From positions 1 through 31,223 of the forward strand of contig JAQGOE010000220.1 of the NCBI GenBank assembly GCA_028293725.1: a stretch of 31,223 nucleotides of DNA. Direction: 5' to 3'. Shown in pieces: positions 1-8,011 of the stretch. This DNA comes from Gammaproteobacteria bacterium (GTDB taxonomy: Bacteria > Pseudomonadota > Gammaproteobacteria > Steroidobacterales > Steroidobacteraceae). The translations under genes and the position numbers were made by a program. The notes under the pieces were generated by a model that saw only the letters and a program-made list of their open reading frames with translations, made no database searches and was not told where the DNA came from. The first letter of the stretch is position 1; each line of letters begins with the position of its first letter.

Positions 1-630
1 TATGGCGGCGGCCGTTCGAATGCGGCCCAACATTCCGACACGCCGCATTCCCTCCTGATGAATCTCGGGGGCCTGAATGTCGCGGTGCCGGCGACGCCGG
101 CCGATGCGAAGGGCCTGTTGAAAACCGCGATCCGCGGGCGCAATCCGACGTTCTTCATGGAAGCGAGCGGGCAGGGTGGTACCAGCGGTGAGGTTCCGGA
201 GGGCGAGTACACCACTCCGTTTGGAAAAGCTGCGATCGTGCGTGAAGGTCGGGACGTAACGATCGTTGCCATCGGTACCATGCTCAGGCCCGCCCTCGCG
301 GCCGCGAAGCAACTCGAGGAGCAGGGGATCAGCGCGGAGGTGATCGATCCGCGCACACTGGTGCCGTTGGATGAGGACACCATCCTGCGTTCCGTCGCTA
401 AGACCGGACGAGCCGTGGTCGTGGATGAGGGGCGGGATCGCGCGAGTGCCGCGAGTCACATAGCCGCCATACTCGCCGACAGAGGCTTTGCCACCCTCAA
501 GGCACCTGTCAAACGGGTGACGGTGCCGAATGTCGCCATGCCCTACGCACCGAACGCGGAAGCGCGTGTCTTCCCCGGCGAAGAGCAGATTACCAAGGCG
601 GCGCTGTCAGTTACACGTGTCGCAGCCTGA
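1..630 (+). CDS. 2-oxoacid dehydrogenase E1 component, beta subunit (5' truncated by window)
   Basis: This is the C-terminal part of a thiamine-diphosphate-dependent E1 beta subunit (pyruvate, acetoin or branched-chain 2-oxoacid dehydrogenase class). The frame is open from base 1, so the ATG at 58 is internal. The residues before it (GGGRSNAAQHSDTPHSLLM) match the family's conserved region ahead of the 'VPATPADAKGLLKTAIR' segment. The transketolase C-terminal domain follows: 'VTIVAIGTMLRPALAAA', then 'AEVIDPRTLVPLDEDTI' and 'VVVDEGRDRASAASHIAA'. With the alpha subunit (presumably upstream, outside the window) it would decarboxylate a 2-oxoacid and acylate a lipoyl group in the cytoplasm. A lipoyl-domain gene starts 9 bases after its stop, so the two are probably co-transcribed. 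The substrate cannot be told from this subunit. Confidence 0.9.
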   Translation, partial: YGGGRSNAAQHSDTPHSLLMNLGGLNVAVPATPADAKGLLKTAIRGRNPTFFMEASGQGGTSGEVPEGEYTTPFGKAAIVREGRDVTIVAIGTMLRPALAAAKQLEEQGISAEVIDPRTLVPLDEDTILRSVAKTGRAVVVDEGRDRASAASHIAAILADRGFATLKAPVKRVTVPNVAMPYAPNAEARVFPGEEQITKAALSVTRVAA

Positions 631-639
631 GCCTCTCTC

Positions 640-891
640 ATGAAGGTCAATCTGAAACTCAATCGAGTCGGCATGAACATGGCCGAGGCGACCATCGCGA
701 AATGGCATCGGCGCCCCGGGGACAGCTTCAAGACTGGCGATGCTCTCTATGAGATCGAGACGGACAAAGTCACCCAGGAAGTGATGGCGACCGGTGATGG
801 CACTCTGTTGGAAATAGTCGTACCGGAAGGTGAGATCGCCGAAGTGGGCGCCGTCGTGTGTCGGGTCGACCTGAGCGGACCGGGGGCGTAA
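640..891 (+). CDS. stand-alone lipoyl (biotinyl/lipoyl-attachment) domain protein
   Basis: An 83-residue protein that is essentially one lipoyl domain. The lipoylation motif is 'EIETDKVTQEV', with Lys43 as the predicted modified residue, and the C-terminal half is the typical 'GTLLEIVVPEGEIAEVGAVV' hairpin. In the family this domain is the N-terminal part of E2 acyltransferases and shuttles the acyl group made by E1. Here the frame stops at 889-891 and the next gene starts two bases later, so no subunit-binding domain or acyltransferase core follows. No strong ribosome binding site is visible, which fits translational coupling to the E1-beta gene just upstream. It may work with an E2 core or another acceptor encoded elsewhere. 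Domain assignment is secure; the role as a separate acyl carrier is inference. Confidence 0.85.
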   Translation: MKVNLKLNRVGMNMAEATIAKWHRRPGDSFKTGDALYEIETDKVTQEVMATGDGTLLEIVVPEGEIAEVGAVVCRVDLSGPGA

Positions 892-893
892 TC

Positions 894-1667
894 ATGGATC
901 TGCAACTCAAGGGTCGCAAAGCCATCGTCACCGGTGCGAGCAGGGGAATCGGCTTGCGCATCGCGCAGACCTTCGCCGCCGAAGGCGCTGATGTTGCGAT
1001 CTGCTCACGCACTGCCGCCGATGTTGAGAAGGCGGCCGCCGGACTGCGCTCGCAGGGCGTGAAAGCGTTCGGCGACGCCGTCGATGTCGCCGACTCCACC
1101 GCTTACGTGGCGTGGCTCGAATCGGCCGTGGAGCGTCTCGGCGGACTCGATATTTTCGTTCACAACGTGACGGCATCGCCGTCAACGCCCGGACTGCCTG
1201 GTTGGGATCTCGCCTACCGCACGGATATTCTTGGAGCGGTGAATGGCGTCGAGACGGTCACGAAGCATTTGCGCAAGTCGCCCGCCGCGGCCATTGTGTT
1301 CATTGCGAGCATCTCCGGTGTCATGTCGAAAGTGCTTCCGGCTCCCGGGGCCTACGCCTACGGCGCCAGCAAAGCGGCGCTGATTTCCTACGGGGCGATG
1401 GTCAGCAAGGATCTCGCAAAACAGGGCATCCGGGTCAACATGGTGTCGCCGGGCCCGATCTACTTCGAAGGCGGCCCGTGGGATCGCGTCAAGGCGCGGG
1501 CGCCCCAGATGTTGGAGGCTGCCAAGGAGTCCTGTGTGATCGGCCGGCTCGGCGAGCCGCAGGACATCGCCAACGCCGTGGCATTTCTTGCCAGTCCGGT
1601 TTCCGGCTTCACGGTCGGCCAGAACCTGCATGTCGATGGCGGGTTCATGCAACACGTCGCCTTCTGA
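894..1667 (+). CDS. SDR-family NAD(P)-dependent oxidoreductase
   Basis: A 257-aa classical short-chain dehydrogenase/reductase, cytoplasmic. The Rossmann glycine motif is 'TGASRGIG' (residues 13-20), the catalytic Tyr-Lys pair lies in 'YAYGASKAAL', and the typical C-terminal 'GQNLHVDGGF' is present. The usual 'NNAG' after strand 4 reads 'HNVT', a non-standard variant. The start at 894 was chosen because it is the ATG two bases after the lipoyl gene's stop and puts the Rossmann strand at the normal distance from the N-terminus; a longer frame from 858 would overlap the lipoyl gene. It closes the short run E1-beta, lipoyl carrier, SDR, so it may reduce or oxidise a hydroxy/keto intermediate made by that complex. 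The substrate is unknown. Confidence 0.9.
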   Translation: MDLQLKGRKAIVTGASRGIGLRIAQTFAAEGADVAICSRTAADVEKAAAGLRSQGVKAFGDAVDVADSTAYVAWLESAVERLGGLDIFVHNVTASPSTPGLPGWDLAYRTDILGAVNGVETVTKHLRKSPAAAIVFIASISGVMSKVLPAPGAYAYGASKAALISYGAMVSKDLAKQGIRVNMVSPGPIYFEGGPWDRVKARAPQMLEAAKESCVIGRLGEPQDIANAVAFLASPVSGFTVGQNLHVDGGFMQHVAF

Positions 1668-1716
1668 CGCACCGCTATCTTTCCATTTGCCAGTTACTGG
1701 CTTATTGTCCGTCCTC

Positions 1717-2709
1717 ATGACGGCTGAAGTGGATGAAGTTAGCACCCTGGGCCCGCCACCGCCGCGCCGCTGTTGGTCCACCGAGGACGTGCAGCCTCCC
1801 CATGCATTGGCGTATTGGGTTGACTCCATCTGTCAGGTGATGCTGGAGCTCGATATCGAAGCCGCCGGGGCTGATTTCTTCAGCGCGCAACTCGACCAGC
1901 ACAAGCTGGGGCCTGCCACGGCCAACTTCCTGAGGGCGACCCCCCAGTGGGTTTCCCGCACCCGCCGGCGTATCTCCCGCAGTCATAACGATGATTTCCA
2001 GCTGATTCACCTGCGTGACGGGGAGTTTGAGCTCGAGCAATACGGACGGTCGGGCCTGCTGCGGAGCGGCGATTGTGTTCTCGTCGACAGCAGCGAGCCT
2101 TACAAGGTGCGCTGCCCCCGTACGACGCGCTGCCTGATATTGCAGCTTCCGCCGCAATGGTTGGGGACCTGGCTGCCGAAGCCCGAGTTGCTCGCCGGGC
2201 GGGTACTCCATCCGAACAGCGGTTGGAGTGCCGCACTGTCGGCCGCAATGGCTGCGCTACAGCCGGCGGAATTGAAAGACCTGGCATTGCCGCCGGGTGT
2301 GGTGGCGGACCAGATCGCATCCCTGTTGGCGCTGGCCGGAGGGCCCGTTGAAACGGACTCCTTAGGGCCCGACGTGCTGACCGATCGGTTGTTTCGGGTG
2401 TTGCGCGACCGTTACCATGAGATTGGTCTGACGCCGGCGGCTGTCGCGGGCGATCTGGGCATTTCGGCGCGCTACCTGCACCACCTTTTCGCGAAACGGA
2501 CCACGACGTTTGGTCGCGAGCTGGCGGAAGTGCGGCTGGAGAGGGCCCGCGAGCTGCTGAATGACCGGCGTTTCGCCGACATCCCCATCGGGGATGTGGC
2601 ATCACGTTGTGGTTTTGCCGAGGCAAGTCATTTCGCGCGCCGTTTTCGCACCCGCCATGGATTCTCACCCAGCGACTTCAGGCGCCGGTCACTGCGCCAA
2701 AACGCCTGA
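1717..2709 (+). CDS. AraC-family transcriptional regulator
   Basis: A 330-aa regulator. The first two thirds form a cupin-like effector/oligomerisation region of the AraC_binding_2 type ('LIHLRDGEFELEQYGRSGLLRSGDCVLVDSSEPY'). The last ~95 residues hold the double helix-turn-helix: 'LTPAAVAGDLGISARYLHHLF' and 'IPIGDVASRCGFAEASHFARRFR', ending in the usual 'HGFSPSDFRR'. The start at 1717 is the first ATG after the SDR gene; a longer open frame back to 1588 would run through the SDR gene and is unlikely. No clear ribosome binding site is seen, so the exact start is uncertain. It lies 148 bp upstream of a TonB receptor gene in the same direction, making that gene the most obvious target (inference). 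Confidence 0.88.
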   Translation: MTAEVDEVSTLGPPPPRRCWSTEDVQPPHALAYWVDSICQVMLELDIEAAGADFFSAQLDQHKLGPATANFLRATPQWVSRTRRRISRSHNDDFQLIHLRDGEFELEQYGRSGLLRSGDCVLVDSSEPYKVRCPRTTRCLILQLPPQWLGTWLPKPELLAGRVLHPNSGWSAALSAAMAALQPAELKDLALPPGVVADQIASLLALAGGPVETDSLGPDVLTDRLFRVLRDRYHEIGLTPAAVAGDLGISARYLHHLFAKRTTTFGRELAEVRLERARELLNDRRFADIPIGDVASRCGFAEASHFARRFRTRHGFSPSDFRRRSLRQNA

Positions 2710-2810
2710 ATCAGGGCGATCATTGCACTCCTAGCCGACTCCGATTGCGCTTTAATCCGCGCGCGCTGTTTCCACGTGGGTTAGGCTCGATTACGATTTG
2801 AATAATGGTT

Positions 2811-2826
2811 GTTGCTTGTAAGCAAC
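2811..2826. promoter_or_regulatory. perfect inverted repeat upstream of TonB receptor gene
   Basis: The sequence GTTGCTTGTAAGCAAC has 7-bp perfect arms around a 2-bp centre. It ends 31 bp before the receptor's ATG at 2858, in the only intergenic space between the AraC gene and the receptor gene. The position suits an operator or an element in the 5' leader. The arms are also palindromic enough to form a small hairpin. No protein can be named as its binder from sequence alone. Confidence 0.4.
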
Positions 2827-2857
2827 GCCACCTGCGTTAGATTCTTGAGGGGGAATC

Positions 2858-5560
2858 ATGGCGATGGGTCTGATAAGAAAGTCTCGTGGGATCGCGGCCG
2901 GCCGGCTGCAATCGTTAAGTCAGGTGGTGGGTGGCATTCTGCTGCTCGCGGGCACAGCGTCAGCTGTTGCCCAGCAGGCACCCGCGGCCGCGGCTCCGCC
3001 AGCGGACTCTGGTGTGCTGCAAGAGATCGTGGTGACCGCCGAGCGCCGCTCGGAGAACATCCAGAACGTGCCTATCGCGGTGACGGCCTTCACCGCTGAA
3101 GCTCTGCAGGCCCGGAATCTCACGGACATTCACGCCCTGGGCAATCTATCCCCGGGTGTCAACCTCGATTCCGGAGCCCCGTTCTCGGGTGACCGCTCGG
3201 TGCTGTCCGCATCCATCCGCGGCATCGGCCAGGACGATTTCGCATTCAACCTCCAACCGGCCGTCGGTGTTTACCTGGATGGCGTGTACCTCGCCCGCAC
3301 CATCGGTGCGAACCAGAACCTGCTCGACGTGGACCGGGTGGAGATTCTCAAAGGTCCCCAGGGCACTCTGTTCGGCGCCAATACCGAAGGTGGCGCGATC
3401 AGCATCGTGACCCATACTCCGGGCAACGACGTGAAGTTCACGGCCCAGGCGACCGGAGGCAGTCTCAACCGCCGCGACTTCGCTTTCAGCGCGGACCTGC
3501 CGATCATCAAGGACACGTTGTTGTCCTCGATCACCGTGTCTACACAGAACCGTACCGGCTGGGTGAAGGTCATTCCGTATTCGGACAACTCCCCGATCGG
3601 TTCGTCGCCTTACGTGGTCGATCCGCAGACGGCTTACCCGAAGGCGGCGTACGCGACATCGGACAACTACGGCGGCTATGGTGTAGCGACCATCCGTGGA
3701 AAAATGTTGTGGAACGCGTCTGACAAGACGAACGTCACCTTTACTGCCGACTGGTCGCACGAGGATCAGACTGCGCTGCCGTATACGATTCTGAACGTGT
3801 ACCAGGGGAACGTGGGCGCCTCGACGTTCTCGACTCTCTATAACCTTTGCATCAGCAACAGCGCGGCAACGATAGGCGGCGCAATCCAGGCCACCGGTGG
3901 CCCGCCCACGTTCGTGCCCGTCAACGGCCTGTTTTCCGGGCTTTGCTCTCAGGGTCGGGCGCATGTTCCGGGACTGTCGCGGGGCGGCGCGCCGCTGATT
4001 GGTGCTGGATATGTGGGAGGTCCGCCGGGACCTTACAACTACGCCACCTACCAGACCAACCCTTCCGCCTACCTGGGCTCGCAATCGCCGCGCATCTGGT
4101 TCGATTACGCCAACGCGAACACCGGCAATATCGATACGACCTACGCCAGCGGTCCGGATTTCGCGCGCTTCGATAACTTCGGCGGCTCGGTGACCGTGGT
4201 CCATGACATCACCGACAACATGGCGTTCAAGTCGATTACCGGCTATCGCCAGATCAAGTGGGATATCGGTACCGATCTGGACGGCACCCCGGAGACCTTG
4301 CAGGAAGTCAGCGACCAGCAGCACCAGTGGCAGGTCTCGCAAGAGTTCCAGCTCACCGGCAAGGCCTTCGACGGCCGGCTGAATTACGTCACGGGCCTGT
4401 ACTACTTCGAGGAAGCCGGCTACGTGCACGATTTCGTGCCCTTCGAGAGCTTGCTGTACGTCTATGATTTCCAGAATGACGTGAACAACAAGAACGAGGC
4501 GGCGTTCTTTCATGCGGATTACAAGCTCACCGATCAGATCGGCCTGACGGCTGGCGGCCGCTACACCGATGTGCAGGAGGAATTCATCGGCGGTCAAGGC
4601 GACCTCAACAGCTTCCCCGTGGGCGGTTCCACGCCGCTGCGCTACTTCCCGCCGGGCGACAACAGCCAGTCGTGGCACATCTTCGACCCCACCTTCGGCG
4701 TGCAGTACCACATCAACCCGGATGTCATGACGTATCTGAGCTGGGGCAAGGGCTTCAAGGCCGGCGGCTGGACCACCCGTTTGTCTTCTGTCATTACCAG
4801 CGGCAAGCAGGCTCAGTTCTCGCCCGAGTACTCCAAGACGTGGGAGCTGGGTCTCAAGTCCACGTGGTTCGATCAGCATCTGCGTGCCAACGCGGCAGTC
4901 TTCTACACCGATTACGACGGCATCCAGCTGAACATCCAGCAGGGCATCTCGCCGGTGTACACGAACGCCGGCAACGCCAAGATCAAGGGCGGCGAGCTGG
5001 AGTTGCAAGGGATCGTCGCGCGCGGCCTGACGCTCAATTTCTCGGGTTCGTACATCGACGCCTACTACACGTACGTGAACCCGAACGCCAACATTCCGCA
5101 GTACGCCTTGCCGGACGGCACGACGGTCTGTCCCGTTACGACGGGTACGATTGGCCAGACGATTTGCGGCGAGCAATGGGTCGGCAAGAGTCAGCGGGAT
5201 GCGGAGCTGCCCAAGACTCCGAAATACAAGCTGTCGCTGTTCCCGCAGTACGACTACTCGCTGGCCAACGACGCGACCATCCGCATGATTGCGGATTTCA
5301 CATACACCGCCCACATGTTCAATGACTCACTCAACACTCCGCTGCTGCGACGGCCGGCCACCCGGATGGTGGATGCCTCGATCCACTACATCTCGCCCAC
5401 GGATTTGTATGACATCGCATTCGGCGGGACGAACCTGACGAATGATCGATACGTCACGGCGGGTTCGCCTAACTACGGGGCGGGTGAGGTTGGTGCGTAC
5501 TACAACGAGCCGCGTGAGTGGTATCTGCAGCTGACGATGAAGTTGGGCGGCGGCAGGTAG
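2858..5560 (+). CDS. TonB-dependent outer-membrane receptor
   Basis: A 900-aa outer-membrane active transporter. The N-terminus has a long signal peptide ending near 'GTASAVA' (about residue 38) and a proline/alanine-rich stretch. The motif 'LQEIVVTAERR' (about residues 54-64) opens the plug, and plug landmarks 'VEILKGPQGTLFGANTEGGAISIVT' follow. The rest is a large beta-barrel with typical 'SWGKGFKAGGW' and 'KTWELGLKSTW' strands, ending 'WYLQLTMKLGGGR' rather than in the usual terminal aromatic residue. ATG 2858 follows a good GAGGGGG ribosome binding site; a second ATG at 2864 is possible. Such receptors import siderophores, cobalamin, glycans or aromatic compounds using TonB energy. AraC genes lie on both sides, suggesting substrate-induced expression. 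The ligand is unknown. Confidence 0.95.
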   Translation: MAMGLIRKSRGIAAGRLQSLSQVVGGILLLAGTASAVAQQAPAAAAPPADSGVLQEIVVTAERRSENIQNVPIAVTAFTAEALQARNLTDIHALGNLSPGVNLDSGAPFSGDRSVLSASIRGIGQDDFAFNLQPAVGVYLDGVYLARTIGANQNLLDVDRVEILKGPQGTLFGANTEGGAISIVTHTPGNDVKFTAQATGGSLNRRDFAFSADLPIIKDTLLSSITVSTQNRTGWVKVIPYSDNSPIGSSPYVVDPQTAYPKAAYATSDNYGGYGVATIRGKMLWNASDKTNVTFTADWSHEDQTALPYTILNVYQGNVGASTFSTLYNLCISNSAATIGGAIQATGGPPTFVPVNGLFSGLCSQGRAHVPGLSRGGAPLIGAGYVGGPPGPYNYATYQTNPSAYLGSQSPRIWFDYANANTGNIDTTYASGPDFARFDNFGGSVTVVHDITDNMAFKSITGYRQIKWDIGTDLDGTPETLQEVSDQQHQWQVSQEFQLTGKAFDGRLNYVTGLYYFEEAGYVHDFVPFESLLYVYDFQNDVNNKNEAAFFHADYKLTDQIGLTAGGRYTDVQEEFIGGQGDLNSFPVGGSTPLRYFPPGDNSQSWHIFDPTFGVQYHINPDVMTYLSWGKGFKAGGWTTRLSSVITSGKQAQFSPEYSKTWELGLKSTWFDQHLRANAAVFYTDYDGIQLNIQQGISPVYTNAGNAKIKGGELELQGIVARGLTLNFSGSYIDAYYTYVNPNANIPQYALPDGTTVCPVTTGTIGQTICGEQWVGKSQRDAELPKTPKYKLSLFPQYDYSLANDATIRMIADFTYTAHMFNDSLNTPLLRRPATRMVDASIHYISPTDLYDIAFGGTNLTNDRYVTAGSPNYGAGEVGAYYNEPREWYLQLTMKLGGGR

Positions 5561-5585
5561 GCAGAGTCTGCTGAAGGTGTGTGGA

Positions 5586-5607
5586 GCGTGATGCGATGGC
5601 ATCACGC
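5586..5607. terminator. hairpin between convergent receptor and AraC genes
   Basis: GCGTGATGC / GCATCACGC are perfect 9-bp arms around a GATG tetraloop. The hairpin lies 25 bp after the receptor's stop and overlaps the stop codon of the convergent AraC gene at 5602. There is no T-run on either side, so it is a plausible but not classical bidirectional terminator. Confidence 0.45.
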
Positions 5608-6486
5608 CCCAGGCGCCATCAGGCGCCGATAGCCTAGTGGCGTCGTGCCGTATTCGGCGCGGAAGCTGCGGGTGAAGTTGGATAGATCGTCGAAGCCCGA
5701 GGCCAGGGCAATCTCGGTTACGGACGTGTCTGTCAGGACGAGACCGGTCGCGGCGGCGCGCAGTCGGACTCGCAGCAAGTGTTGATGCGGTGTCACGCCA
5801 GTCGTGGCCCTGAATACGCGCAGGAAATGGTAAGGGCTCAGTCCCGCCAGCTTCGCGAGATCGGCTAACGCGCAGGGCTGGCCAAAACGTTCCTCGAGAT
5901 AACGGACAACCGCGGCGACCCGTCGCTCGTCACGTTTAGAAATCGGTGGCGGGCAATGGTCATTGCTGCCACGCAAGGCCGCTGCGGCGACATCCAGCGC
6001 CAGCTCTTCGAACGGCACTCTGTAGTCTGCCGCCACGCTCGCGCGAGCCACGAGTGGCGCCAGGCCCCGGTGCGCCGGCAGGCTGTTTCGACCGAAGCGC
6101 ATGCTGCGGGCGCCGGCCGCGGCGGCGATGTTCTCAAAAAACGCGGGCTCGAAATGGAATGACAGGCAGCGGTCGCCTTCACCGTGCTCGTGACCACAGC
6201 TGAAGCAGCCGCCGGTGTCGCCAAGCAGGAGCGCGCCGGGTGTCAGCAGGGCTCGGCCAAAGTCATTCCCGTAGGTGAAGGTGCCGGACAACACCACAGC
6301 CACGGATACCCACTCGTGACGTTCCTCGAATGGGCGGTCCTTGGGTCCCGAACAGCAAACGACGTCCTCCGTCAGCCAGCCGGGCCCTCGCGCAAGCTGC
6401 CGTCCAGCTGCGCTACCGGGCACTCCGTGCTCGGACTTCAGTCGCAACGCTTTTCGGATCGGGTCTGAGAGGCGTAAGGGTAGCAA
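5602..6486 (-). CDS. AraC-family transcriptional regulator
   Basis: Up to 294 aa. An N-terminal cupin-like sensor ('ARGPGWLTEDVVCCSGPKDRPFEERHEWVSVAVVLSGTF') with several Cys/His residues ('GGCFSCGHEHGEGDRC') is followed by a C-terminal AraC DNA-binding domain: 'CALADLAKLAGLSPYHFLRVFRATTG' and 'VTEIALASGFDDLSNFTRSFRAEYGTTP'. The first codon of the long frame is TTG at 6486 with no obvious ribosome binding site; a GTG at 6423, giving a 273-aa protein that starts just before the conserved domain, is equally reasonable. It is transcribed towards the TonB receptor gene, with 41 bp between the two stop codons. The Cys/His-rich loop could bind a metal or ligand, but this is speculative. It is less similar to the 1717-2709 regulator than a recent duplicate would be. 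Confidence 0.85.
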   Translation of the reverse strand: MLPLRLSDPIRKALRLKSEHGVPGSAAGRQLARGPGWLTEDVVCCSGPKDRPFEERHEWVSVAVVLSGTFTYGNDFGRALLTPGALLLGDTGGCFSCGHEHGEGDRCLSFHFEPAFFENIAAAAGARSMRFGRNSLPAHRGLAPLVARASVAADYRVPFEELALDVAAAALRGSNDHCPPPISKRDERRVAAVVRYLEERFGQPCALADLAKLAGLSPYHFLRVFRATTGVTPHQHLLRVRLRAAATGLVLTDTSVTEIALASGFDDLSNFTRSFRAEYGTTPLGYRRLMAPGA

Positions 6487-6743
6487 TTTTCGCCAAGTGG
6501 GGTTCCTTGGGGTGCGACGACGATAGCAGAAACGGCGGGGGCCGGCGCCGTGCGAGACAGCCCAGATGCGGACCGTCCGGAAAAATGGGTCTTTTCCCGG
6601 ATAACGGCCCGATCCTTCCTATGGCGTGCGTTCCTGCTCGGCGACGACGGCGTCACCTGGCGCGTGGATACGGAATTCCAACTTCACCGTACCGCTTGAT
6701 ACAATTCGACTCATACCGGACATCACGCTGTAACGCTGTCGTG
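6487..6743. other. intergenic stretch, no gene recognised
   Basis: This stretch lies upstream of the minus-strand AraC gene and downstream of the 29-aa peptide gene. Long open frames cross it on both strands but none shows family motifs, a convincing start or a ribosome binding site. It presumably holds the AraC gene's promoter; I see no clear -35/-10 pair. The rest of the gap, 6834-7108, holds the promoter regions of the divergent peptide and hydrolase genes. Confidence 0.4.
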
Positions 6744-6833
6744 TTAGCGAATCAGACGATTGCGTACCACGACAAACAGGTGGCTGACCAGCAACGCTGC
6801 TGTGGCGAAGATCTGAAGAGTTAGAATGTTCAT
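6744..6833 (-). CDS. 29-aa predicted single-span membrane peptide
   Basis: A short gene encoding MNILTLQIFATAALLVSHLF followed by VVVRNRLIR. One hydrophobic helix of about 20 residues (residues 4-23) is followed by a basic tail (R24, R26, R29), the pattern of a small bitopic inner-membrane protein. Support for translation is a strong AAAGGAG ribosome binding site at 6843-6849, 9 bases before the ATG. A TAGAAT -10-like hexamer lies upstream at 6867-6872 on the same strand, without a good -35. It sits alone between an AraC gene and a metallo-hydrolase gene, divergent from the latter. I do not recognise the family. Many such peptides modulate larger membrane complexes, but nothing here says which one. 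Confidence 0.5.
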   Translation of the reverse strand: MNILTLQIFATAALLVSHLFVVVRNRLIR

Positions 6834-7050
6834 GTGCGAATGCTCCTTTGGTGAATCAGCGGGGGCATTCTAGGGAGATTTCCGGTACCCGGCGTCGCGA
6901 TTGCGATAGCGTTCCCGTATCCAGTTGGAGGTATTGAAACCCCTTCTTGCGTCCCAACACTGAAGCTGAGGCCAGTTAGTTCGGGGTGGGAACGTCAGAT
7001 TTCAAGGTCCCGACGGCGACAGTCCAATCCGCCCCGCGGCGGTGCAAAAC

Positions 7051-7080
7051 TCGAAAAAAGAGCTTCCGCCCCGGTAGAAT
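7051..7080 (+). promoter_or_regulatory. candidate promoter of the exported metallo-hydrolase
   Basis: A TAGAAT -10 hexamer at 7075-7080 is preceded at 18 bp by TCGAAA (7051-7056), a weak -35. The ATG at 7109 begins 28 bp downstream. Judged by eye only. Confidence 0.35.
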
Positions 7081-7108
7081 CGCCGTCCTTTCAATGCTGG
7101 AGCAAACG

Positions 7109-7999
7109 ATGCGTGGAGTGAATTGGGTAGTGGCTTTGGTCGGCCTCGGCCTTTCTATCGGCGTTCGCGCCGACGATGCGTTCGGTCCCCTCCCGGTCCT
7201 ACCGGCGGCGAAGTCTTTTAGTGTGGGTACGCTGAAACTCACGGCTTTGCATGACGCCCAGTACGTGGTGCCCAATGACGGCAAATCGTTTGGCGTCGGT
7301 GTTAGCCCCTCTGCCGTTAGTGATCTGCTGCGGTCGGCTGCCGCACCCACGGATCGGATCACTCTGAGCGTGAATGCGCTGCTCGTGCGCACGGGCCGGC
7401 GTGTCCTGTTGATCGATACTGGACTGGGGCCTAAAGCCCACGGTGGTTTGGTGGCGAGCCTCAGTGGAGAGGGAGTGTCCCCAAAGGCCGTGACCGACAT
7501 CCTGATCACGCACTCACACGGAGATCACATCGGCGGACTATTGGACGCGAATGGCTCCCTCGAGTTCCCGAAGGCCACGATTCGTATGGCGAGCGCAGAG
7601 TGGGCCTGGCTGCAGAAGAGTGGCCCGGCGAAAACCGTGGAGGCCATTTCGAGCCACGTTCGCACTTTCGAGCCTGGTGCACAGATCGCGCCGGGGGTCA
7701 CATCGGTCGCGCTCGCGGGTCATACGCCGGGCCATGTCGGCTATGAAATCGTATCCGGGGGTTCGCGCCTGCTCGATATCGGTGATTTGGCGCACAGCTC
7801 CATCGTGTCCCTCCAGAAACCGCAGTGGGGAGTGGGGTTCGACAACGAGGGGACGGTCGCAAAGACGACGCGTCTGGCCACGCTCGCTCGCCTGGCGAAG
7901 GAACAGGAACTGGTCTATTCGCCGCATTTCCCGTTCCCTGGAGTCGGGCACATCGTAGCCGAGGGGGATGGGTTTGCCTGGAAGGCGGGCGTTCCTTAA
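7109..7999 (+). CDS. exported metallo-beta-lactamase-fold hydrolase
   Basis: A 296-aa zinc hydrolase. A signal peptide ('NWVVALVGLGLSIGVRAD', cleaved around residues 20-22) precedes an MBL fold. The metal ligands are in 'THSHGDHIGG' (H135, H137, D139, H140), followed by 'GHTPGHVG' (third His), 'DIGDLAHSS' (bridging Asp) and 'SPHFPFPGVGH' (last His), so all expected zinc ligands are present. ATG 7109 was chosen over an upstream in-frame ATG at 6986 because it has a GGAG ribosome binding site 6 bases upstream and begins a proper signal peptide. The domain resembles periplasmic MBL hydrolases related to AHL lactonases and alkylsulfatase-like enzymes rather than true antibiotic-resistance enzymes. 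The substrate is unknown. It is monocistronic and followed by a hairpin. Confidence 0.9.
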   Translation: MRGVNWVVALVGLGLSIGVRADDAFGPLPVLPAAKSFSVGTLKLTALHDAQYVVPNDGKSFGVGVSPSAVSDLLRSAAAPTDRITLSVNALLVRTGRRVLLIDTGLGPKAHGGLVASLSGEGVSPKAVTDILITHSHGDHIGGLLDANGSLEFPKATIRMASAEWAWLQKSGPAKTVEAISSHVRTFEPGAQIAPGVTSVALAGHTPGHVGYEIVSGGSRLLDIGDLAHSSIVSLQKPQWGVGFDNEGTVAKTTRLATLARLAKEQELVYSPHFPFPGVGHIVAEGDGFAWKAGVP

Positions 8000-8011
8000 A
8001 AAGTCCGCGGG

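Noticed and set aside
640..1667. The idea that the short lipoyl gene is an E2 broken by a frameshift.
   Set aside because: The sequence after its stop encodes a complete SDR from two bases on, and no E2 catalytic motif is found in any frame nearby.
3146..5314. A 722-codon open frame on the minus strand inside the first TonB receptor gene.
   Set aside because: It mirrors the codon pattern of the receptor on the plus strand, is rich in Arg/Val/Leu without domains, and has no ribosome binding site.
6330..6824. A 164-codon plus-strand open frame across the AraC 5' end and the following gap.
   Set aside because: It has no motifs, no ribosome binding site, and is antisense to the AraC gene and to the better-supported 29-aa peptide gene.
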